DNA of 64,000 bases from Xanthoparmelia taractica (taxonomy: Eukaryota; Ascomycota; Lecanoromycetes; Lecanorales; Parmeliaceae): assembly GCA_033085395.1 (NCBI GenBank), contig JANQBS010000058.1, forward strand, positions 124,001 to 188,000, read 5' to 3'. Shown here piece by piece: positions 21,906-32,713 of the stretch. Below the pieces are notes generated by a model, which was not told where the DNA came from, did not search any database, and was given only the letters and a program-made list of their open reading frames with translations. Position 1 is the first letter of the stretch, and each line of letters opens with the position of its first letter. Position numbers and translations under genes: made by a program.

Positions 21906-23055
21906 ATTGTCAGTGTTGCCAAAATGGCAAGAAGTACAGTTGAACACTCAGTCAGAGATGGTTTTAGATGCTGTGGGAAGAATTCAAAATTTAGTAGCAA
22001 CGGTTTTTGTTCGGCCCGGCTTAGCCTGAGGGTGTTGTTGAGAGAGGGAGAGGGTTGGGGAGATTTGGAAGAATTATTAATGTGTTGTCGCCGACGACAT
22101 TAGAGTGGAAGGAGCAAATGTAAGAGTAAGAGACCGGAGTAAGAAAGAAAGGATGTATTCGATTCGATGCCGCCGAGGCCATTCAGCTACTTGTCAGCCG
22201 GAGTGAATTGGCTCCGCCATTTCTCGGCGACTTCTATTGAGGAAGCAAGCCGCCTTTCCCCGCATCCCTAGAACTTTTGAGCGACTAAATCCTACAAGCG
22301 TCCCCATGCACCTTTCGGCAATCTACCCTTTCTACCTATCGTTATTCTCATAAATCAGCTCTTCGCCATCGACATCTACATCGGCAATCAAATCCTACAA
22401 GTGCTGTCTGAGGAAGAATGAGAATTCGCCAATGTGGAAGGAAAAGAAGACGGTTATTGGGTCTTTAGACAACATTTTCTATTGCGGAGAAGCTCTGCAT
22501 CAATTTTTAACAGGGGTCATTCGTTGGGTGTGACTAAGTCTTTTTCCGGCAAGCGTCAGACTTTCTCAACCAGATGAATTTTCCTCTCTCCATATACCAT
22601 GGCTGTTGAGGCGCCCAACGAGGAGCAAATTTCCTATCATCATCTCTTGCTTATGTTTTCCGCATCCAATATCGCTTGTCTGGAAGCCAGAAACTCATGA
22701 AGTAAGTGTCTTCCCCAAGGTCAGAATCTGGCACAAGGTGGGTCGGAGACCGACAAACCTATCACATCCCTCCAACTTCCTTTAGCACCACACCTGGTAC
22801 AATCCATCGCCTCCATGATCCCGAAGCGGCATAGTCATTCAAACCATCCTCGTGCCTTTATCTGCACTGTCAATACTCCATCGGAGAGTGTTTCCCCGAG
22901 TGTAGCTGAGGCGTTGTGACATTCTGTCATTCGGTACTTTGATACTTGGTAAATTTGTTGAACTCTTGGTATGGAGCATCTGGCATATATTAAAGATGGC
23001 TCTCGCACAGTCAGCCAGAACGATCCTGCATTTCTCCTTCATCGGAAAAGAATAT
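21906..23055. promoter_or_regulatory. Upstream region of acc1
   Basis: About 1.1 kb upstream of the acc1 start, with AG-rich and AT-rich patches. It must contain the acc1 promoter. No named regulatory site is supported, and minus-strand frames overlapping the right part lack recognisable motifs. Confidence 0.4.
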
Positions 23056-23604
23056 TCACTCGCATACGAATGTTTCATCGTTTTCCTGGATCTCGTGACA
23101 ACACCAACAGCTGTAAACCACCTTCCGTGGGTACAGCCGCTCAGAAAGCGGTGATGATGGCAACGAAAGCCCCCGACATCCACCAGCAGTCGCGGCAGCC
23201 TTAGCAGCGGCACCAAGGAACCGAGCAGCACTGCTTGAGCTCGTGCTCCCGCTTCTGATTCCTTTTGATTGAGGCTCAGCTGTAGCAGAAGCTGTGGTTG
23301 ACGTGGCTGGGAAAGGTAGAGCTGGAGGGCCCATATGTGCAGCACTGCTTACAACGGCAACTAGGTTTAAGAATGCTGAGGGTATTAACCTGGCAGAGCT
23401 GGAAGAGCCGGTAATCGGGGCTTCTACTGGAACAGCCGATGCAGCGCAAGCACTCGCTGAAGCCTGGACGGACAGACTGGTCACGGCATCGCAGCCTTTG
23501 CGGACACTAGGAAGCTGCAGTGTTGATCGCCACTGTTGACTCTCATGAGTAGCAAGGTCGTTGTTCGATATTAAGCACGAACGCAAGTTTGAACACACTA
23601 ACAT
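23056..23604 (-). CDS. Hypothetical Ala/Ser-rich protein
   Basis: A 182-codon frame with an ATG start. The middle is a low-complexity Ala/Ser/Thr stretch and the end carries a Cys cluster (CWCC and VCE). I do not recognise the family. The Cys-rich end hints at a small metal-binding module, but the stop comes straight after it. A downstream frame offset by one base continues with Cys residues, so this may be a broken or mis-spliced gene. It may also be chance coding in GC-rich DNA. Confidence 0.25.
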   Translation of the reverse strand: MLVCSNLRSCLISNNDLATHESQQWRSTLQLPSVRKGCDAVTSLSVQASASACAASAVPVEAPITGSSSSARLIPSAFLNLVAVVSSAAHMGPPALPFPATSTTASATAEPQSKGIRSGSTSSSSAARFLGAAAKAAATAGGCRGLSLPSSPLSERLYPRKVVYSCWCCHEIQENDETFVCE

Positions 23605-24769
23605 ACAAAATTAGTAGGGCCGCAGCCTCACGCTCGTCACAACAAATTCTATCACAAACACCTTCTCCCATCATCAAATATACATCAATAGACGCCTGCA
23701 AGGGCCAACCTGACTTGAAGCGCATAATGAAATTGATCCAGCCACAAGCCATATACTGATCCTGAGCTTGAGCGATGGCAGCGAGGCCGAGGAGAATCGC
23801 AGCATGTGCTTTGATGCAAAGGAGACAAATTTTTCGATTGATGTCAGCGGCAAGCATATGTTTTTGTATTTGGTGGGCAAAGGATAGTTCAGCAGGAGCA
23901 ATGAGCGGATGAAAAGAAAAATGTATAGCCACTAGCCGAGGCCAATATACCCATTGGGCCAAATGTGTAAAAGCTGGCCACTCGTGCCACTGTCATTTGG
24001 GATCATCGCCGTGTATTAACCCACCCCAGACTAAGTATACAAACAGAGTCGATAACAATGCATGGGCAGTACTGTATTGTAATTTCCAGCCTTACATCAA
24101 GGCAACATGCAAAACCCTTGCTTCTGGCCTCTCGGCCCTCGCTCACCGCTCGGGCCGAGAATTATCTCTCGGCCTTTCTTTTTCCGGATAAGACTGCCTT
24201 GCTAAGCGAGCCGTTTCCTCCTACCTCTGCCTCTACGCCGTTGCAGCGGCGATTCATATTCATTTTTTATATTCACGTCACCCCGATTGATGTCTGTTAT
24301 TCTTGAAGTTCAATAGTGTTTTGGGGTTTTTATGATGTAAAGTTTTCTGCGCCAATTCCGATGTACTTATGTCTGTTAAGTAGAGTACCTTGTTCCTTTA
24401 TCCGTTTTAATAGGAAAGACGAATGTCCTAAAAAGGAACGCACATATACTTTAGACTAGTAATCAACCATGTGCTAAAACGGGAGACCGAAGGGGCAAGG
24501 AGTGAGTCGGTCGGGCAGTATCGCATTTCCAGGGTCTTTGCGCTGAGGGTATACAGTAAAGGCAGAGAATTCCGATGTTGAATAAAAAGGAGTTGTGTCA
24601 ATCGATGCCTCTCTAGCCCACTCGTATTCTCAATTCAACCTAGCATGTGCATCACGGGTATCTATCAACAGGAGAGAAAAGCATCGGCCAATGCAGCACA
24701 CAACGCATGTAGAGAATATCCCATATCGTATGCCAGCCATCCGCGACATTCCCCTCAACATCTCCTCTT
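23605..24769. other. Intergenic region without a supported gene
   Basis: Minus-strand frames around 23674-23962 include a hydrophobic stretch resembling a signal peptide (AHAAILLGLAAIAQAQ), but the longest frame begins at TTG and has no family match. The right part is the 3' flank of the F-box/WD40 gene. I do not support a gene. Confidence 0.35.
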
Positions 24770-26930
24770 TCAGAAACTATACATCCTCACCTCGTTATCC
24801 TCCCCTCCAGTGCACATGCGGTTGTCGCTCAATCCCAGACAGTTGATGGCGCCCGCATGCCCTGTAAAAGTGCGCTCACATTTCCCGGACCGAGTATCCC
24901 ACACCTTGACCATCCGATCTTCGGCTCCACTCACCACGCGTAGCGAGTCGGCTGCCAGTGCCCAAACGCCCTCGACGTGCCCGAAATACGTGCGTAGGCA
25001 TTTGCTTGTGTATGTGTCCCAAAGCCGAATGGTAGAATCAAGGGCGCCGGTCAACATGTAGCGGGGTGGCATTGGGCGATCACATGCTATGAAACCTGGG
25101 CCGTAGGGTTCTGTAATCGATTGGGTGGCGGGTTGAGGACACTGCGGATGAGATTGGGTGCTCGTGGTCGAGGAGGTGCCGTCGCTTTCGTCGCTTTCTG
25201 TGTCTTCGAAGTCGAAATCACGAGGTAGAGTAAGGACTTGTTGTACTTGTCCAACATGGCCCTCAAACGTCTTGATACAAGATTTGGTGTCCAGATCCCA
25301 GAGCTTCACGGTACAGTCATCGGAAGCGGAGAGGGCGGTACGAGAGGCGGAGTCCACTCTAACGGCGTTAACCCAATCGGTGTGGCCACGCAGTGTGAAT
25401 CTCGAGCTATCGGTAAAGTTCCAGATCTTGATCGTTTGGTCCATCGATGCAGTCGCTAGGAGATATGAATCGAAATGCAGCCCGACGATGCCATTGGAGT
25501 GTACAGCGTGAGTCGCGATACATTCCCCCTTTCTCCAGTCCCAGACCTTGACGGTTCTGTCGATACTGCCGCTGATGAGTTTCGAGTCGTCAAATTGGAG
25601 ACACCGAATTCCGGAAGTGTGCCCCTCTAGTGTCCGAATCTCCTCGCCAGTAGCTAAGTCCCATACTTTTATCGTTGTATCGTATGACCCTGTTATCAGG
25701 ACCGAGTCGTCAAATTGCAGACACATGACCCCGTTGTGGTGTCCCCGGAAGATCTTGAGGTCGCAGCGCCCATGCTTCCAGTTAGTCCCAACACGGAAGC
25801 GATCTTTGTAGACGTCCTTCCACGGTCGAGTCCGTGGCCGAAAATACGAGTCATCAACTTGAGAAGGCGCTTGGCTCTCGATGAGAGGAACCATGAGCTG
25901 ACCGGTAGTCGTCATCTGATCTTTAGCGTCACTGTTGGGGGTCACTTCCAATGCAGCTTCAGGGTATGGCGTAATATTTGGGGACCATTCATTGAGCCCT
26001 CTACCTGTAGCCCGTAATTGGATCTGCCTCTTTGAGGCCCTAAGCCTCTTCCTCTCCAGCATTGGTAGACCCCAGCCGCACTTTGTACACTTCCTATCGA
26101 TATGCTGCTCGCACATCCTATGCCATACCACATCATCATCTGCGAGCGTCCTCCACCGTTGGCTAACTTGAGCTGCTTTGCACAAAGATGTTGTGTCCAG
26201 AAAGCAGAGGACTTTGTAGGATATTTCTGGTGGTAGGGCGGTAAGGAAATCGATGCGGATGAGCTCTCGGACACTAGTAGACAGATATGACAATTGTGGG
26301 AAGCAACATTGTGTGAGTATACCTACGTAGCACATATCAGTACTAGTCGATTTCTTCAACGATATTGCTGTGCAGCTTACCCTGGAGCATGAGATGGCGG
26401 TGTTTTGCAGGAGCAGCTGAGAACAACGACCACACATGAGCAATGGCCTGTTGATCGCCTTGCGAGAGGTCTTCAAGCTCCTACAGACAGTGAGCATACT
26501 GTCGTTTGTCAGATAACGCCGGTTGACTTACGTGCTGGAGCTGGTCCATTGAAGGCTCATTGGCCTGTCTCCTACACTTCAAATCCGGCCGATGCCTATA
26601 ACAGTATTTGGTGTTCGGGTCTTTCATTTTGGTATTGTTCCCTAAGTCCAGGCCGCCTACAGGAGCATACTGTTCCGGGATGTGTTTGGCGAGGAATGGG
26701 GCGATTGTTTGCTCTGCCTGCTTGGACGAAGCTGATATAGAGATGTTCTCATGACGATCCTGGCAGACGTCTTGGCCGCTGTCGGTGGTAGCAATGATAG
26801 AGCGTTGCGGGGTCGGAACAGTGTCCGCAAAATCGATTGTCTCAGTGTCCACGAACATGTCTTGTGACGGTGTGATCCTCCTCCTTTTCGAGGGGCTTTC
26901 TAGGTAATGGTCTCTTCCTGGGCTCGCCAT
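24770..26930 (-). CDS. sconB: F-box/WD40 sulfur regulator (sconB / SCON-2 / Met30 type)
   Basis: The substrate receptor of an SCF ubiquitin ligase that represses sulfur assimilation by targeting the bZIP activator when sulfur is plentiful. Three exons (26930..26532, 26480..26381, 26322..24770) give 2052 nt, 683 aa. The N-terminal region ends FLAKHIPEQYAP; CYRHRPDLKCRRQANEPSMD leads to an F-box (DFLTALPPEISYKVLCFLD, with QRWRTLADDDVVW). A basic linker precedes seven WD40 repeats with classic GHxxGV...D..KVWD blades, an acidic insertion between blades 5 and 6, and the C-terminus EVRMYSF shared with sconB/scon-2. The chosen start is MASPGRDHY; the frame is open upstream to another possible initiator at 27089. 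Confidence 0.93.
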
Positions 26931-29221
26931 GGTTATGGCAGAGCCGCGCTCAAAATTTCTTTGCAGAGCCTCGAAGTGATCCACAACGGTTTTTGTATGA
27001 TGATATGATAAATGTGTGTGCTGGCTCGGAAATGTTCGCGGATTCGCAATCGATGGCGTGCGAAGGCGAGCTTTGTCCCGATTGGTCATTTAGCAGGTAG
27101 GATTGCTGTCAAATGTCATGATTGATAGCAAATATGATGAGCTGGAGCTGACCAGCTCCATTGATTATTGTTTTCATCTAACGTGGTTCAAGTTGTCGGG
27201 AGGTTCTATCATCAAACATACACATTTGTCGTACAGTGGGTAGGCTCCACTCCACTTTTTGCTGTCCAGGTTCCATCGCGGCAGCTAAATTGGACCCGTG
27301 CCAAGAAGATCTGGTCACGTGCCGTACATCTTCAACTGGTGAACTTTCGGTCCCGAATAGGGCTTGCCAGTCACCCTTATTCACAGCGCGGAGCAAGGCG
27401 AAGAAGTCATCACGGAATGACTGCATGCATCAGATCTCCTCCATTCCCATCTCTCACATCTGGGAAGCTCCGCAAGACAAAGAAGTAGCTCGGTCTTTTA
27501 GTCAAATGTCAGAGCTATGTTCGAGCACAAGCAGTCAGAGGACAAAGTTGTTGGACGGACTTGCAACGAGATACTATGGGCCTAACATCCCATGGTCAAA
27601 GTCAACTAGATAAGCTGGAATTATCTTTCGGTAAAGAAATTAACCCTGATTTACTTTGACCGTCAACGGTGGTACCTTGGCTTTTCCAGGCCCCAGCAAA
27701 ACTGCGAATTATCTGGACAGAGCATTAGACCTTTTCCATTGCTATGGCGCGTAGATCGCCGAACTTGCTCAACTAATATACTGACAGTTCAAGCGTCGAA
27801 TCCTGAAGGACGATTGCGCTGTAGGAAAGGTAGAAGGAGTCTTGGACTGGTTGGCCACCGTCCAACAAAAATTAGATTACCACTCTATCCGCATAACGTT
27901 AATGGATGGAGCAGAGAATGGCTGCGAAATGTGTCGATACCACCGGCAATAGATGTTATTACGATGTTTTATACCGCAGCGGGACACAAATGCTTTGGAA
28001 CCGTTCTACTGCCGCTACATCGATGAGTACACCCGGATCTGAAGGATGAAGCAGGCCCCAAGCCTTCTCATACCTTGTTCAACGAGAACCAGAATAATAT
28101 TTTGCGACTATCAATTGCTAGAGCAAACGAAGACGGTCGAAAAAAAGATAAGGGCACCTTTTTGAAAGCTTCGAAAGAGACAATATTCGACAATAGCTCA
28201 GTCCTATTACGACATAGCGTTAAAATGATACATGTAGCCACCTCTAAAAGAGATATCTCAACGACTACATAGTCATTTCGTTCCATATCTCTTCATCGGG
28301 AAATAATAGGATGCTACCTCAAAGGTCAGGCAGAAGAGTTTTGAGGGCGATATTACATCCGCTAAAGGCTGGTATGCCCTCATTTATTGCAAGCTGCAGA
28401 TTGAACCCAAGTGCCTACTCAAGAGAGTGAGCAATCCCACTCCTGCCCCTAGAAATGCAGTGAGTCCAGGAGCAAATGTGCCCCCTATGATTGACCCCCT
28501 AAAAGGAGACGCAACCGCCAAGTCAACCACAAGCACAGTATTAAGCCAAACAGATACGAGAAAAGATTAGCGACATGCCATGTTTGGCGCATAAAGCTAT
28601 CGACACGCCTTATTGACTCCACATACGGCTTTTTGCTTAGCGGCGTCGATCGCGGAGAAAGTGCGGCCGCCTCATTCCCTTTCATCATTCACTGCTGAAG
28701 GTCCGACGGACTCAAGAGTTCATCTTTGTTTTTACATCTATCATGATGGCCTCTGACTGTCTTGTGCTCGGCCTTGCTATGTCCGTCTGGGCAAACGCCT
28801 TATATCATTGGACGTCGGGCTCACCTTTCCTGCAGGTGCCCTACCCCACACGTACCGATGATAGAATGAATAGGTAGCTAAGATATCTGTAGCGCCTTTA
28901 GTTAGCGGGACAAATCCTGCTGATCAATCGTGAGACGATCTAATACGTGACGATGCCACATATCATCCCTCGCAAACCTGCGCGTCCTGCACTGTATCAT
29001 ACCTCGAGTTCAGACGGTCAATACAGTATAACGTCGTGGAACGTCTCTCAGTAAGCAAAGAGCTTGATACTTCTTGTTATTGCTACTGTTCCCTTCGCAC
29101 TTTCGACGTTACCCGATTTCCTTGGAAAGTCTCTGCCAGATTGAACATCACCGAGCGACGAAATAAACAAAGGCTCTACGTACAAGATGAGTAACGAGCT
29201 GCATCCGATTGCAGGCATAGC
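26931..29221. other. 2.3 kb region between sconB and the accessory island
   Basis: Holds the sconB promoter on its left. Short frames (27178-27426 minus, 27739-28026 plus) have no known motif. The one notable item is a ~155-bp stretch near 27845-28000 that is clearly related to 42083-42230 (listed as a repeat). The rest is AT-rich and featureless to me. Confidence 0.4.
27845..28000 (+). repeat. Diverged repeat, copy 1 (partner at 42083-42230)
   Basis: Shares ordered blocks with the partner: CCGCATAACG, a GAATGGCT block, TATACCGCAGCG and ACACAAATGC-like ends, with scattered substitutions and small indels. In one frame both copies read like one degenerate peptide (WLATVQQ / WLSTVKQ, then RITLMDG / RITRIDG). 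It looks like decayed coding sequence of a former gene or element. Confidence 0.7.
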
Positions 29222-31420
29222 ATGACTGGCGTCGTTGATGAAGCCAAATTTGGAAATCAGGCTTTTGAGCTCAATGAAATCGGCAGCGCAAGCCCTACCA
29301 CCGGCTCTGGTTCGAATGACCCGAAAGAAGAATCCCCTCGTCAACTTCATGGATGGAAAGTATGCAAATTACCTAAAAAGGTCATGTCTGTTCGCTGAAA
29401 GTAGCCCAGTGGGTGACAGCATACGGTTCGATGCTGTCCACCACATTTCTTTTGCGCTGGACAACACCATTGTATGTCCAGCCACCGAGAGGCAATACAT
29501 ACCCACGACTCACAGCTTTTGACTTACAAAAGCAAATCAGGTTGCAGATATCCAGCCCGCCATCCTCGACGACTTCGGCCAGGTTGAGCCACTCCCATGG
29601 ATAGGAGTCGGATTCGCTCTAGGGACTATGACCATTCTTCCCTGGGGCAAAGCCTATGGCGTCTTCAACATCAAGTGGATTTATGTATTCAATGTGCTCC
29701 TGTTCGAGACCGGGAGCGCCATCTGTGGAGCTTCGCCTAATATGACAGTACTTATCATAGCACGTGTAATTGCTGGTATTGGTGGCTGTGGCATGCATTC
29801 CGGTTGTTTGACATATATTGCCGTCTCGACCACTATGAAGGAGAGACCTATGTATATGTCAGGTATAGCGGTCTTGTGGGGCCTTGGAAGTGTGCTAGGC
29901 CCAGTGGTACCATGCGCCTGTCCTGCTGTTGCGAGAGATTCTCTGACGACTGCTCAGGTTGGTGGTGCTTTTGCGACCAGCAGTGCTACTTGGCGATGGG
30001 TGCGTAGATTGGTGTCATCTGCCGAGTTTCATTGTGCGACTGACAATTCTTAGGCTTTCTACATCAATCTCGTCATTGGGGCTGTCTTCGCGCCAGCTTA
30101 TCTGCTGCTATTCCCAAGTATCAACACGCAGCCGGGAAAAACTCTTAAGGAGAAATGCAAGATGATCGACTGGATTGCGACCACGATCTTCTTAGCCGGC
30201 GCTGCTTGCTTCACTCTGGCAGTCAGCTTTGGGGGCACTACGTTCGCCTGGACATCTGGGACCGAAATTGCTCTCTGGACAGTGACAGGCTTCTTGCTCC
30301 TCGTTACCGTTCTATTGACCATCTTCCACCCCGGGGTGACCAAGGAGAATCGACTTTATCCAGCACATTTCCTGAGGCGACCTATACTAGTGAATTTGCA
30401 GCTCCAAGTTTTCTTGGTCTCTGGAATCATGCTCGTTGGTCACCACATGTATACTGTACCCGTAAACATGCTGACTGACCCTGTAGACAATGACCTATTA
30501 TATACCACTATTCTTCCAATTTCTGCGGGTACTTACATTTCCTTTCCAAATATTGAGTATCATCAACATGCTCAAAAGCTCTAGGGAGATGGACCGCTCG
30601 AGGCCGGAGTTCGCCTACTTCCCTTCATCATCTTCATGGTACTTTTCTCTATGTTAAACGGGGCGTTAATGCCAAAATATGGGTATGTCACGCCGTGGTA
30701 CTCTTTTGGCAGCGCCATGATCCTCATTGGATCTGCTTTAATGTGTAAGATCTCTCGCTCCTGCAATGACGCATTCATTGATACTAATCACGGTATAGAC
30801 ACGGTCAACGCGAATACGTCGACCTCTAATCTCTATGGCTACACCATCTTAGTCGGTGCTGGATCAGGATGCTATCTCGTCGCAGGCTTTGCCATCGTGC
30901 AATCACTCGTGCCCGTAAAGGACATTGCGAATGCCGTCGGCGCCATGACAATTTGTAATATACCCTCATTCTCATCCTTCCCAAAGTTTCATTTGCATAG
31001 TCTCTGGAAGTGGAGATTCGATCCTGACGATATGTTCCTGTAGCCCAAGACCTCGGCATGACCGTCTTCCTCGCGATTTCGGGGACGCTCTATCAGAACT
31101 TCTCTCTGCACAATGTCGCCCCAGTGTTGCCCAACACCTCACCGTCCGAGATCGCCAATCTGATTGCTGGTACGAGCAGCAAAACATACAAAGCATTATC
31201 GCAGGAGGCGAAGGATTTGGTCATTCCGCAAATCACCGATGCGATGCGTAATCTTTGGCTGTTTTTCCTCGTCGGAGCAACACTGAGCTTTGTGCTTTCT
31301 GTCTTTTTGGGGGTGAGTCACGTTTTGTCATCGTTTCTGTCGTGAGTATATCATAGATGCTATCACATGCTGACTTGCTTCGCCTTGCAGAGGACCAGAG
31401 TAACCCTGGCTGGGTCCTGA
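29222..31420 (+). pseudogene. MFS drug/toxin efflux transporter (DHA2-like) with a 1-nt deletion
   Basis: A proton-driven exporter family often found next to secondary-metabolite genes. Ten exons can be joined: 29222..29359, 29410..29471, 29541..29906, 29958..29999, 30054..30434, 30487..30528, 30585..30744, 30799..30954, 31044..31312, 31391..31420. They total 1646 nt, one short of 549 codons. The family reads well throughout: LPWGKAYGVFNIKWIYVF, VIAGIGGCGM, GLGSVLGPVV, a SFGGTTFAW block and LVPVKDIANAVGAM. The missing base lies in exon 2 at the T-run 29450-29453: before it the frame gives WVTAYGSMLSTTFL, after it ALDNTI, which belong to one helix. No splice choice I tried repairs it. About 548 aa if whole. 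It is either a young pseudogene or a homopolymer error. Confidence 0.85.
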
Positions 31421-31583
31421 TTAGGCGTCTATGAGAGGTTTCGTATGAAAGTTCCGGACCACGCTCCAATTAACTCTGCTCAGTTTGCCTCAATTCAACG
31501 TTTTGATGAGAATTTTGAGCATATTGTAGGTACTGGCTGCAATGTATAGCGATCCTCCATATTTGATGCGCGCCAATTGAATA

Positions 31584-31591
31584 AGTAGATC
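31584..31591. repeat. 8-bp target site duplication, left of hAT element A
   Basis: AGTAGATC directly precedes the terminal repeat and recurs unchanged at 32442-32449. Confidence 0.9.
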
Positions 31592-32441
31592 CAACACTCC
31601 CGACGGTTCAAACCGTCGGTCTGGAGGCCTGAACCAGTCCACCATGAAGCTATACACATGGTTCGTAGTCGGTTCAAATGCTAAACCGTCCTACTGCAAT
31701 CTGGAGTGGTCCAACTAATAGTCTAGGTCAAAATTCCAGTGTATCAGCAGTTCTTTCCTCCATAGTCCCAACAATCGTATATAGATCTTCCTTCGTAAAG
31801 ATTCCAAGTCGAAACCATGACTTTAGACACTCCAGTACCTCAATGGTCTTACTCTTAGGACTACCTCTTGAGTCTGATATCGTAGGTTTAGCACCAGAAA
31901 ACACGCGTTCCGGCTCCGCAGACATAGCTGATATGGAATAGATATCGATAGCCATTCTTAACAGAAGAGGATATCGAGTACGTTGCTCCGGATCTAGCCA
32001 CCATTCGAGTCCTGTTCGTCCTTCGTCTTCCTTACGAGGAATAACTGATCCTAAATACATTTCGTATGTGCTTGGCAGGCCTAGAGGAGGAGGCCACGGA
32101 CCTCGCGGCGATGCTGAATGGAGTCCTAAGGGTAGTAGGGGTATCTGATAGGTCGGACCCATCATTATTGAGTGCCATATTGATGTGATTGTTGAATAAT
32201 GAGTTGAAAGATTAAGTTATGATTAAATCATGAAGATCTGTTCTCTGATCGCTACTAAAAATACGCCAAATATTCGTAGCCATATTTTGAACCAGTCCAC
32301 TAATAGTCCAACTAATAGTCTATGCATACTGAACCAGTCAACCAACTACCTATGAAATCATCGAACCAGTTCGGGAACTATTAGTCTGGACCAGTCCAGA
32401 CTAATAGTTAGGTGGTTAGCAGTCGACCGTCGGGAGTGTTG
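31592..32441 (-). mobile_element. hAT element A, internally deleted (850 bp)
   Basis: The ends CAACACTCCCGACGGT and its inverse at the right edge form 16-bp terminal inverted repeats, flanked by identical 8-bp duplications (AGTAGATC), the hAT hallmark. Subterminal regions hold many GGACCAGTCC- and CTAATAGTC-type motifs. On the minus strand it keeps the two ends of a transposase gene. An ATG at 32178 starts a short N-terminal piece (MALNNDGSDLSD... FSIAARS), and a frame to 31728 encodes the C-terminal hAT dimerisation domain (YPLLLRMAIDIYSISAMSAEPERVFSGAK... ECLKSWFRLG). The catalytic middle is absent, so it can move only with help from a full-length relative. Confidence 0.93.
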
Positions 32442-32713
32442 AGTAGATCTTTGCGTAGCTGATCAGGCTGCAGCTGAATGGATGGTCCAAATGGTCCCCT
32501 ACGCAGTGATAGGCGCTATAAGAACGACAGCCGGATCTCATTTCAGCGTCTGGTTGCGGACATTCAGACAAGACCTGTGCAAGACCTAAGATTTGTTCAC
32601 GACTCAGTAGTGCCCGGCCAAGTACCTAAGCAGTCCCAAAAGACGGTATTCCTCAAAGCACTTTTCCGTGAATACCTACATTTTCTATCTAAGTCAGAAC
32701 CTCTATATAGTCA
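32442..32713. other. Right TSD of element A and short gap
   Basis: Starts with the second AGTAGATC copy (32442-32449). The remainder up to the stop codon of the Zn2Cys6 gene has one short plus-strand frame without a known motif. Confidence 0.5.

Noticed and set aside
22839..23345. 168-codon minus-strand frame
   Set aside because: Overlaps a better frame, ends in unrelated composition, no motif or splice support.
26931..27089. Upstream extension of sconB to an earlier initiator
   Set aside because: The extra residues are poorly conserved-looking, and MASPGRDHY gives the expected length, so I kept the shorter start.
31600..32440. GGACCAGTCC-type motifs as an independent satellite
   Set aside because: They lie inside the hAT element and are its subterminal repeats, a normal feature of such elements.
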